This document shows positions 19,234 to 26,673 of a stretch of 64,000 nt of DNA, in pieces. The DNA is from Bacteroidota bacterium. Lineage in GTDB: Bacteria; Bacteroidota; Bacteroidia; Cytophagales; Cyclobacteriaceae. The position numbers were made by a program, and so were the translations under genes. Below the pieces are notes generated by a model that saw only the letters and a list, made by a program, of their open reading frames with translations, did not search any database and was not told where the DNA came from. The DNA lies in contig JAEWLI010000108.1 of assembly GCA_023393375.1 (NCBI GenBank), positions 1 through 64,000 on the forward strand, in the 5' to 3' direction. The number at the start of each line of letters is the position of its first letter. The first letter of the stretch is position 1.

Positions 19234-19614
19234 ATGAAAATCAATACTATTTTTTTTACAATGATCATAGGAGCTTTTATGTTATTATCAATAAACGCTT
19301 ATGGCCAGGATCCAACAGAAATGACCCAGAATGAATCAGACCGTATGGACAGATTCAAAACAGAGTATGAGGACGAGCAAATAAAAAAGCAGGAGACATC
19401 CAATAAAACTTCTATTGAGGATTTACAAGACCAAAGAAATGCTTCAAAAGTAAAAGCAAGGGAAGCAAAACGTATACAACGTGATGCCAATAAGGCTTTA
19501 AGGCAGTCGAAAAAAGCTTTAGCAGCAGAAAAAACTGCCCAAAAGGCGAGAAAAGATGCTATAAAGCAAAATCAAAAATCTTTAGATGCTATTGAAAAAT
19601 CCGATGGCAATTAA
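19234..19614 (+). CDS. Small exported coiled-coil protein
   Basis: A 126-residue protein with a signal peptide (residues 1-25, ending NAYGQ). The mature part is almost entirely charged and helical: EDLQDQRNASKVKAREAKR and the Ala/Lys-rich KALRQSKKALAAEKTAQKAR give strong coiled-coil potential. It has no Cys and no known domain. It probably acts in the periplasm or on the cell surface. A strong terminator follows directly (19644-19673). Confidence 0.65.
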   Translation: MKINTIFFTMIIGAFMLLSINAYGQDPTEMTQNESDRMDRFKTEYEDEQIKKQETSNKTSIEDLQDQRNASKVKAREAKRIQRDANKALRQSKKALAAEKTAQKARKDAIKQNQKSLDAIEKSDGN

Positions 19615-19643
19615 AAATGTATCAGTACTGATGACGTATTACG

Positions 19644-19673
19644 AAACAGCTGAAATTTTCAGCTGTTTTTTTT
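19644..19673 (+). terminator. Strong terminator shared by converging genes
   Basis: Long near-perfect stem: AAACAGCTGAAA pairs with TTTCAGCTGTTT across a minimal loop, followed by eight T. Read on the minus strand it also has a T-containing exit, so it may also end the batA operon. Confidence 0.8.
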
Positions 19674-19684
19674 GTCCCTACTTT

Positions 19685-20734
19685 TTAATCTATAAGGGCA
19701 TTGCTAATAAACGTCGATTTTATCAATAACCAAACTAAAAAAAACACCATAGCCCACATCAGATAAACCCGGTAATAATCCACTGTATCCGAAAATCTCA
19801 ATTCTTTAATTTCGGCTTTTTCAAATCTATCTATCTGGTCAAATATTTCTTCAAGTGCCTTTTCATCTGTTGCTCGAAAAAAACTCCCTTTGCCAATAGT
19901 AGCAATCTGCCGCAGGGTAGATTCATCCAACATATTGTCAAAATAACGTGGTTGGCCAAACATGCCACCCGGATAGGGAACCCTCCCCTCTTTACCGATT
20001 GCAATAGAATAAATTTTGATGTCATAAGTCCTAGCAATTTCCGCCGCTGTAATCGGATCGATATTCCCGGCATTATTTTCACCATCACTCAACAAGATCA
20101 TTACTTTGGATTTGGTCAAAGACTCAATCATCCTGTTTGACCCCACGGCAATTGCGCTTCCTATTGCTGTACCTTTACTTCTGATCATATTATAATCAAT
20201 TTCTTGTATCAACGAAATCAGAAGGTTATAGTCAGATGTAAGTGGGCAAAGTGAATAAGCTTCTCCTGAAAAAATTACAAGACCAATCCGGTCATGGACT
20301 CTCCCCTGAATAAAATCCAAAGCAACCTTTTTGGCAGCATCCAGCCGGTTGGGCCTTAAATCCATTCCCATCATAGATTCAGAAATATCAATGACCAGCA
20401 TGATGTCAATTCCTTCTGACCATTGTTCTACCTGCTCATTGGTAACCTGGGGCCTCGCCAACGCAACTATTAAAAATGAAAATATCAGACCCATCAGAAT
20501 CGGAGGAATGTGCCGCAAGAGGTTTTCTGGCCGCCACTTTAATTCTTTGTCAGGCAAAGCAACCGGGAGCTTTTTACTCTTCCCTAAATTGAACAACCAT
20601 TTCACAAGGAAAAACAATGGTATCAGCAACAACAGATAGAGTAAATAATCAAATTCCCAGTCAAATCCGGAAATGGTGCTCCAGGAAAACCATCGAAATG
20701 AAAGCCAATCCCAGGTATTGAGGCTGCTATTCAT
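19685..20734 (-). CDS. batA: BatA-like VWA-domain membrane protein
   Basis: A 349-residue von Willebrand factor A protein of the Bacteroides aerotolerance (Bat) type. Two N-terminal membrane helices (about residues 28-45 and 78-94) flank a linker, the VWA domain spans about 105-300, and a last helix lies near 325-342. The MIDAS metal site is intact: DISESMMGMD (DxSxS), the Thr in LTSDYN and the Asp in LLSDGENNAG. Bat proteins work with MoxR ATPases in envelope stress and possibly periplasmic protein handling. It overlaps the preceding gene by 8 bp and is the last gene of a three-gene operon; batB is not next to it. Confidence 0.88.
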   Translation of the reverse strand: MNSSLNTWDWLSFRWFSWSTISGFDWEFDYLLYLLLLIPLFFLVKWLFNLGKSKKLPVALPDKELKWRPENLLRHIPPILMGLIFSFLIVALARPQVTNEQVEQWSEGIDIMLVIDISESMMGMDLRPNRLDAAKKVALDFIQGRVHDRIGLVIFSGEAYSLCPLTSDYNLLISLIQEIDYNMIRSKGTAIGSAIAVGSNRMIESLTKSKVMILLSDGENNAGNIDPITAAEIARTYDIKIYSIAIGKEGRVPYPGGMFGQPRYFDNMLDESTLRQIATIGKGSFFRATDEKALEEIFDQIDRFEKAEIKELRFSDTVDYYRVYLMWAMVFFLVWLLIKSTFISNALID

Positions 20735-21617
20735 GCTTCACCTCCTCCATCTTTATTTTGTATCTTTCATAGGAATAATCCAACAGGTAATACAGCCAGT
20801 CCTTTATATGATCATCATTTATTTTGCCGTACAATGATCGATCCAGTGATTTTAATGCATTTTCTAATCTCTCATCAGGATTTATCTTGGCAATTTCTTT
20901 TGTGGTTAGTTTCGTAAACGGCTTTTTTTCCAGCATTTCCAGATATTTTTTCCATTCTGTCAAAACCAAACCTGCCTGATCACCCGGATTTCCATTCATA
21001 TGGACTAATATTCCATTGACCTTTTCAACAAACTGTTTATGTTCCTTTTTAAGCTTATAGCGTTTCCAGCGCCGCTTAATTTGTTTTCCAAAGAAAATAA
21101 TGATAATGGCTGCGACTAGCAACAATAATCCGCCAGCTATTAAAAAATAAGGGTAATTAATGGCTGTAGGGACATCACGGTAAAAACTAGAATCTTTGAG
21201 TGCTATACTGTCCGGGATAGCCTTTACCATTTCCTGAAAATAAACGGTGTCCCGGTTGGCAAAAATGGCAGTACTGTCACCATTGGTCAATACAAATACT
21301 GGTAAACCCAAAGGTTGTTCTGGATCAATTTCAAAGGTGGTTAGGTAATAAACAGCACTATCTATGTTATAATTGCCAATAGAGCGGGTTGTAAAATATG
21401 CTTTATTTACAAAAGTAAAAGGGTAATAATTGTAATTGGAATCTGGAAAGATAACCTCCTGATTGGTATGGCGAAAGGAAAGTGTATAAACGATCTGTTC
21501 GCCAATCTTTACCGAATCCTGTAAAAATCTACCTTCAGGTTTGATCTCCTGACTGTAGGAATGGAGAATTCCTGTCAACAAAAAGAAAAACAGAATACAT
21601 ACTTTTAATAACCTCAT
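20727..21617 (-). CDS. Membrane protein of the Bat locus, BatD/DUF4381-like
   Basis: A 296-residue protein with a signal peptide (residues 1-22), a beta-rich periplasmic domain of about 130 residues, one membrane helix (PYFLIAGGLLLLVAAIIIIFFG, roughly 152-172) and a basic cytosolic tail rich in Lys and Arg that ends in a helical region. The place between a DUF58 gene and batA, and the layout of exported domain, helix and cytosolic four-helix-like tail, match the accessory proteins (DUF4381 or BatD type) of MoxR loci. Its stop overlaps the batA start, and the last codons (GAGGAGGTG) happen to give batA a Shine-Dalgarno-like sequence. Confidence 0.65.
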   Translation of the reverse strand: MRLLKVCILFFFLLTGILHSYSQEIKPEGRFLQDSVKIGEQIVYTLSFRHTNQEVIFPDSNYNYYPFTFVNKAYFTTRSIGNYNIDSAVYYLTTFEIDPEQPLGLPVFVLTNGDSTAIFANRDTVYFQEMVKAIPDSIALKDSSFYRDVPTAINYPYFLIAGGLLLLVAAIIIIFFGKQIKRRWKRYKLKKEHKQFVEKVNGILVHMNGNPGDQAGLVLTEWKKYLEMLEKKPFTKLTTKEIAKINPDERLENALKSLDRSLYGKINDDHIKDWLYYLLDYSYERYKIKMEEVKHE

Positions 21618-21619
21618 AT

Positions 21620-22501
21620 TTACCTTTTTAGGCTTCTGTTTCTAATTTTAAATAGTTTTATCAATTTTGGAACATAATCCTCATCTGTATTCACTTGCAA
21701 ATAGTTTACATTGTATTGCCTGCAAATTTTCTCCAATTCCAATTTATTTATTTGATACGTTTTCTTCAAACTATTTCGGAATGTGGCTGATGATGTATTA
21801 ATCCAGACTGTTTTTTGCGCTTCTTTATCATAAAGTGGTGTAATACCAAAACCCGGCAAAGCAGTTTCCCGCTTATCCATCAGGTGAATAGCCACCAAAT
21901 CATGTTTTCGGGCAAGGGCTTTAAAATTATGAAAATAACCCTCATCAATAAAGTCTGATATAAGCACAATCACACTCCTTCTTTTTATCACTTGAAGCGC
22001 AAAAAGTATGGCATTGCTCAAATTGGTCTTTACGGAAACAGGTTGTAACGTAAAGATCGACTTGATCATTTCAAAAGCATGTTTATTATCCTTACCCGGC
22101 TTCACAAATTTTTCATTCCTATCAGAAAAACATATCAATCCCACCTGGCTATCTTCTTTAATAGATGAAAGGGTTAAAACTCCACAGATTTCTTTACCAA
22201 TATCCAGCTTTTGACTACCGGGCACACCAATCTCCTGGGACCCACTAACGTCCAGAATGAAAAATACAGTTTGTTCTTTTTCTTCTTTAAATGTTTTTAC
22301 AAAGGCTCCATGACCTTTAGCAGATACATTCCAATCAATCCGCCTGATATCATCTCCATATTGATAAGCCCTTACATCATCAAATTCAAGGCCCGATCCC
22401 TTAAATATGGAGTGGAAATCACCCTGCATATGTGATCGGACAGCCTTTCGAATCTGAATTTCATACTTTCGAAGTTTTTTGTACAACTCCTTTAATTGCA
22501 T
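21620..22501 (-). CDS. DUF58-domain protein of the Bat/MoxR locus
   Basis: A 293-residue soluble protein of the DUF58 family (a VWA-like fold). The family motif is seen as SGLEFDDVRAYQYGDDIRRIDWNVSAK near residues 35-60, followed by the VWA-like FFILDVSGSQ. DUF58 proteins sit next to MoxR AAA+ ATPases and are thought to be their partners in assembling protein complexes. Here it is the first gene of the operon and no moxR gene precedes it; the upstream neighbour is divergent. The gap to the next gene is 2 bp. Confidence 0.9.
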   Translation of the reverse strand: MQLKELYKKLRKYEIQIRKAVRSHMQGDFHSIFKGSGLEFDDVRAYQYGDDIRRIDWNVSAKGHGAFVKTFKEEKEQTVFFILDVSGSQEIGVPGSQKLDIGKEICGVLTLSSIKEDSQVGLICFSDRNEKFVKPGKDNKHAFEMIKSIFTLQPVSVKTNLSNAILFALQVIKRRSVIVLISDFIDEGYFHNFKALARKHDLVAIHLMDKRETALPGFGITPLYDKEAQKTVWINTSSATFRNSLKKTYQINKLELEKICRQYNVNYLQVNTDEDYVPKLIKLFKIRNRSLKR

Positions 22502-22603
22502 AATTGCGTATTTTCCCTTTGATCTATACGTTTAAAAATAATTTATATTATCAAAAAATCAATTATCAGGATCATGTCTGATAAAAGGTTTTAACTTTGG
22601 TAA

Positions 22604-22611
22604 TATATTTG
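22604..22611 (+). promoter_or_regulatory. Promoter -7 box upstream of the DUF4296 gene
   Basis: TATATTTG fits TAnnTTTG; no clear -33 element at 19-21 nt. The leader to the GTG at 22653 would be about 35 nt. Confidence 0.4.
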
Positions 22612-22652
22612 CTCAAGAGAGGTCAAATTTAAGGTAAAATTAAAAATTGCTG

Positions 22653-23210
22653 GTGAAAAAATACATTATTATTGTAATAGGTGCATTATTGTCAGCTTGT
22701 TCAAATTCAAAACCTAAAGATGTTTTAGATAGGAACCAAATGGCTTCAATACTCATTGAAATGTACATCAACGAGTCAAAAATAAATGAATTAGGGGTAA
22801 GGCCTGACTCTGTAGGTATTCTAAACCAAATCATGTTAAAACAAACCCTTGAACAAAAAAATGTTTCTGAAGATGTGTATGTTAAAAGTTATGATTATTA
22901 TATCAATCATTTGAAAAGGTTCGAAGAGGTGTATAGTATTGTTATTGATAGTTTAAAAGTAAGGGAAAGTCATGCACAACAGAAGGCAGAGCAATTCCGT
23001 GCTGAAAGAGTAAAACTCGATTCACTGGCAAAACTCGATACGCTTGTACTGGAAAGGTTAGATTCATTGCATATTGCTTCTGTCAAAAAAGATACAACCC
23101 AAATTTCCAGTAAAAACATTACCATAGACAGACAAGTATTGCCATCTGATCGTCGTCATCTGGATAGAATAAATTGTACTAAACCATTCGGTAAAAATGC
23201 TCTTCCCTAA
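22653..23210 (+). CDS. DUF4296-type lipoprotein
   Basis: A lipoprotein of about 185 residues. I chose GTG 22653, since the two upstream codons (TTG, CTG) only add Met-Leu. The signal peptide ends in LLSAC, giving the modified Cys at residue 18. The following region (DVLDRNQMASILIEMYINESKI and later DVYVKSYDYYINHLKRFEEVYSIVIDSLK) matches the pattern of DUF4296, a Bacteroidota-specific domain of unknown role. The C-terminal third is charged and coiled-coil-like. The last 14 bp overlap the start of mutS2, so the two genes are translationally coupled. Confidence 0.75.
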   Translation: MKKYIIIVIGALLSACSNSKPKDVLDRNQMASILIEMYINESKINELGVRPDSVGILNQIMLKQTLEQKNVSEDVYVKSYDYYINHLKRFEEVYSIVIDSLKVRESHAQQKAEQFRAERVKLDSLAKLDTLVLERLDSLHIASVKKDTTQISSKNITIDRQVLPSDRRHLDRINCTKPFGKNALP

Positions 23211-25584
23211 GAATATTGAGGAAAAAATTGGCTTTGACAAAATCAGGGAAAGGCTGAAAGAATCCTGCCTGAGTTCTTTGGGAAGGGATTTTGTAGATAA
23301 GATGCAATTTAATGCCGACTTTGATCTTATTGTAAAATGGATAAGACAAACAGAAGAGTTCCGAAAAATTGTGGTTACCAATGAACCTTTCCCTACCACA
23401 GCCTACCTTGACGCAACTGTTTTTCTGCAAAAGGCAAAAATAGAAGGAACATTTTTATCGGGTGAGGAATTTTACCAGTTAAAAATTTCTTTGGAAACCA
23501 TCATTCAATGTATCAGTTTTCTCAAGAAAAAAGCAGACTTATATCCTCATTTAAAAGACTTATCCAATCCTATTGATCTGGATCCAACGATAATAACTGC
23601 GATTAATCGTATCATCGATGAACATGGGGAAGTAAAAGACGGGGCCAGTCCCGAATTGCGAAGGATCAGGAGTCAGATACAGCATGAACAAATGAGGCTG
23701 AGGAAATCACTTCACCAGGTTTTGCAAAAAGCGATAGAAAATGGTTTTACAAGTGATACAGTTTCATTAACCATCCGGAATGGCAGGATGGTAATACCGG
23801 TAAATGCCGCTTATAAACGCTCCGTCAAAGGTTTTGTGCATGACGAGTCATCAACTGGCCAAACCGTTTATATCGAACCAGAGGAAGCACTGGAAACCAA
23901 CAACCTGATCCGTGAATTACAATACGAAGAGAGAAGGGAAGTTACTAAAATCCTTATTCAGCTAACTGATCTCATCCGACCTTCTGTATGGCCATTGATG
24001 AAGGCTTATCAATTTCTTGGGATCATAGATTTTATCAGGGCAAAAGCTAAACTGGCGATTGCATTAGAATGTGAACCGGCGGGTATGGTAAACGAAAATA
24101 TTATCAAGTGGGATCAGGCAAGACACCCCCTCTTGTATTTGACACACAAAAAATCTGGCAAAACAGTAGTGCCACTTTCCGCATCACTTCATCCCGATCA
24201 GCGTATTTTAATAGTGTCCGGCCCTAATGCCGGGGGAAAATCTGTCTGTCTGAAAACCTTTGCGCTGGTGCAATATATGTTTCAATGTGGATTAATGGTA
24301 CCTGTAAGCGAGAGCTCAACGCTTGGTGTTTTTAAGAACCTTTTCATTGATATTGGCGATGAACAGTCCATTGAAAATGATCTTAGCACGTATAGCTCCC
24401 ATCTCAACAACATGAAGCATTTTGTTAATTTTTCGAATGCCAACACTTTATTTCTCATTGATGAATTTGGTGCAGGCACCGATCCACAAGTAGGTGGAGC
24501 CATGGCTGAAGCTGTATTGGAGCATCTTTATAACAATAAAGCTTTTGGTGTAATCACTACCCATTATTCGAACCTCAAGAAATTTGCTGATGTGAGAGAA
24601 GGCGTGGTAAATGGTGCCATGCGATTTGACATGGAGCAACTAGAACCTCTGTTTGTACTGGATATCGGTCGTCCTGGAAGTTCATTTGCCATCGAAATTG
24701 CCCGTAAAATTGGTTTGCCCAAAGTAATCCTGAATGCAGCTAAAGAAAAAATTGGGGTAGATCAGGTGAGAATGGAAAAGTTACTCGGACAACTGGAGCA
24801 TGATAAACGCATTTTTGACCAAAAGATGCAACAAGTTTTGCAAGAACAGCAAACACTCAAACAAAAAATCCAGCAATATGATGCCTTAAAACAGACACTT
24901 GAGACAAACAAAAAAGCCATTATCAACGATGCAAAAGAAGAAGCACAAAAACTGATGCAACAAACCAATCAATTGGTGGAACGTGCTATCCGTGAAATCA
25001 AAGAAAATAGAGCTGATAAAGAGATCACCAAAATGGTACGGCAGGAATTAGAAGTTCACAAGAAGGTTGTAAAACCTGAAAAAACCAAAAAAGTGGTTTC
25101 TGAATATGAAACTATAGGTGGAGAAATAAAAAAAGGAGATTGGGTAAAAGTAAAAGGTCAGAATACGGTAGGACAGGTGGTTGATTTGAAAGGTAAGGAT
25201 GCTGAAATAGCCATAGGGGATTTAAAATCAAAGGTAAAAATTAGCAGATTGGAAAAAATCACCCGTAAAGAAGTTGAAAATTCAGTAAATATAATTTCAT
25301 CAAAAGTTCCTGCTCTTGATTATCATCGCAAAGTAGTTGATTTTAACCCAAACCTGGATGTAAGGGGAAAACGGACTGACGAGGCACTGCCAGTTATTGA
25401 TCAGTTTGTCGACGATGCTTTACTTCTCGGCCAAAAGGAAGTAAGGATTGTGCATGGTAAAGGCGATGGCATTCTCAGAAAAATGATCAGGCAACATTTA
25501 AAAGCCTACCCATCTATTGCTCAAACAAAAGATGAACATGTAGAAAGAGGTGGGGCCGGCGTCACGATTGTAGAACTAAGGTAA
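23197..25584 (+). CDS. mutS2: Endonuclease MutS2 (Smr-domain MutS homologue)
   Basis: A 795-residue MutS2. It lacks the mismatch-binding N-terminal domain of MutS1 and begins with the core/lever domain. The ATPase has Walker A GPNAGGKS (about residues 340-347) and Walker B LFLIDEFGAGTDP (about 417-429), then the helical region and a KOW-like segment (KKGDWVKVKG). The C-terminal Smr nuclease domain runs from about 718 (LDVRGKRTDEALPVID, VRIVHGKGDGILRK). MutS2 suppresses homologous recombination and, in some bacteria, splits collided ribosomes. It overlaps the lipoprotein gene upstream by 14 bp. Confidence 0.97.
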   Translation: MLFPKNIEEKIGFDKIRERLKESCLSSLGRDFVDKMQFNADFDLIVKWIRQTEEFRKIVVTNEPFPTTAYLDATVFLQKAKIEGTFLSGEEFYQLKISLETIIQCISFLKKKADLYPHLKDLSNPIDLDPTIITAINRIIDEHGEVKDGASPELRRIRSQIQHEQMRLRKSLHQVLQKAIENGFTSDTVSLTIRNGRMVIPVNAAYKRSVKGFVHDESSTGQTVYIEPEEALETNNLIRELQYEERREVTKILIQLTDLIRPSVWPLMKAYQFLGIIDFIRAKAKLAIALECEPAGMVNENIIKWDQARHPLLYLTHKKSGKTVVPLSASLHPDQRILIVSGPNAGGKSVCLKTFALVQYMFQCGLMVPVSESSTLGVFKNLFIDIGDEQSIENDLSTYSSHLNNMKHFVNFSNANTLFLIDEFGAGTDPQVGGAMAEAVLEHLYNNKAFGVITTHYSNLKKFADVREGVVNGAMRFDMEQLEPLFVLDIGRPGSSFAIEIARKIGLPKVILNAAKEKIGVDQVRMEKLLGQLEHDKRIFDQKMQQVLQEQQTLKQKIQQYDALKQTLETNKKAIINDAKEEAQKLMQQTNQLVERAIREIKENRADKEITKMVRQELEVHKKVVKPEKTKKVVSEYETIGGEIKKGDWVKVKGQNTVGQVVDLKGKDAEIAIGDLKSKVKISRLEKITRKEVENSVNIISSKVPALDYHRKVVDFNPNLDVRGKRTDEALPVIDQFVDDALLLGQKEVRIVHGKGDGILRKMIRQHLKAYPSIAQTKDEHVERGGAGVTIVELR

Positions 25585-25592
25585 GATCACGC

Positions 25593-25973
25593 TCACTTTC
25601 GCCCTTTCAACATCTCTTTATAACTTTCCCCCATTTTTTCTACGTGTTCTAAATACAACGCCATATTGGTAAACATCAAATCAGAAGAGTTAATCGATTC
25701 TTTTTCTCCAATTACCTTCTGAACAACCCTGAATAGCGTAAACCGGACATCTTCATTATTTTTCTCAGCCAAAGATTTTATCTCAGAAATAATCCTGGTT
25801 TCTGTCCAATCCCCTTCAGCATCCATTGATGATGCTACTTTCTCTACTTCCACAAGCGAGTGAGGTTTCGCTTTGAGATAATCATCACCTCCGGTTTCAG
25901 AAGTTATTTCTGATGATCCGCTTTTGAGAAAGTCACTTAGATCGTTCAAGGTATTTTTTTTAGCTTTTGCCAT
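25593..25973 (-). CDS. Small partner protein of the orphan ParA, unknown function
   Basis: A 126-residue soluble, acidic protein beginning MAKAKKNTLNDLSDFLK. The first 35 residues look disordered and basic at the very N-terminus, as in many ParA-stimulating partners that use a short basic N-terminal peptide. The C-terminal 80 residues (EGDWTETRIISEIKSLAEK to HVEKMGESYKEMLKGRK) should be helical. It lies 3 bp after parA, so the two form an operon. There is no ParB domain. A role as cargo adaptor or ParA activator is inferred only from the context. Confidence 0.65.
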   Translation of the reverse strand: MAKAKKNTLNDLSDFLKSGSSEITSETGGDDYLKAKPHSLVEVEKVASSMDAEGDWTETRIISEIKSLAEKNNEDVRFTLFRVVQKVIGEKESINSSDLMFTNMALYLEHVEKMGESYKEMLKGRK

Positions 25974-25976
25974 TTA

Positions 25977-26606
25977 TCAAATTTCTAAATATTTTAAAAT
26001 TTCTTTAGTAGTGTTCAAATATTCCTTTTCGGGCATGATCGTACTAAAACCGGAAAAAATATTTTTTGCAGGAATATATGATTCAATGATTTCAGCATCA
26101 AGCTGCTCCAATGCTGATTTCACAGTTCCCAACCGTGTAGAACTATGTATCCGGTTGGGTAGAACCAGGATTTTCAATTTTGTATTTATTTCACATGCTG
26201 GTTTAATATCCTCAATCGTTTGGTACGTAACCAGCAAGTCGTTTTGGGTAAGGCTGGTGGGTACAATGATCACATCACTTTCAATGCATAACTTTTTGAT
26301 ATTGCTATCGGTGGTTTTCCCTGCACTGTCTACTATTATAAAATCCAGATCATTTTCAGACTTCATGGTATCCAGATCATTAATGATATTTTCATCCACC
26401 GAACCAATAATTTTAAACAAAGTGCTGTCCCGGGCGCTTGTTTTATAAATTTCCATTTTTCTGAGGGTATTCAGGGTGTAATTGGTATCTGTCTCAATTA
26501 ATACCACTCGATAACCAATATTGACCAGCATAGTTGAGAGATTGATGGCATTGGTAGTTTTACCTGTACCACCCTTTCTGCTGATAAAAGAGATAACTTT
26601 TGTCAT
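25977..26606 (-). CDS. ParA/MinD-family ATPase (orphan)
   Basis: A 209-residue P-loop ATPase with the deviant Walker A KGGTGKTT (residues 11-18, signature Lys11) and the switch region VLIETDTNYTLN in place of the usual DxDPQ. Walker B-like FIIVDSAGKTTDS follows near residue 90. The family moves or spaces plasmids, chromosomes, chemosensory clusters or carboxysomes on the nucleoid. The short form with no N-terminal DNA-binding domain, paired with a non-ParB partner, suggests positioning of a protein cargo. It could also descend from the TraA-like ParA of Bacteroidota conjugative elements, but no tra genes are near. Confidence 0.88.
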   Translation of the reverse strand: MTKVISFISRKGGTGKTTNAINLSTMLVNIGYRVVLIETDTNYTLNTLRKMEIYKTSARDSTLFKIIGSVDENIINDLDTMKSENDLDFIIVDSAGKTTDSNIKKLCIESDVIIVPTSLTQNDLLVTYQTIEDIKPACEINTKLKILVLPNRIHSSTRLGTVKSALEQLDAEIIESYIPAKNIFSGFSTIMPEKEYLNTTKEILKYLEI

Positions 26607-26673
26607 TGATAGATTTTATTCGAATTTGAAACAAAAAAAGAGACCCGTGCTTTAATTTTTTAAAATTATTAAA

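Noticed and set aside
25977..26606. ParA as part of a conjugative element (TraA-like)
   Set aside because: No tra, mobilisation or integrase gene is within the window; the neighbours are housekeeping genes.
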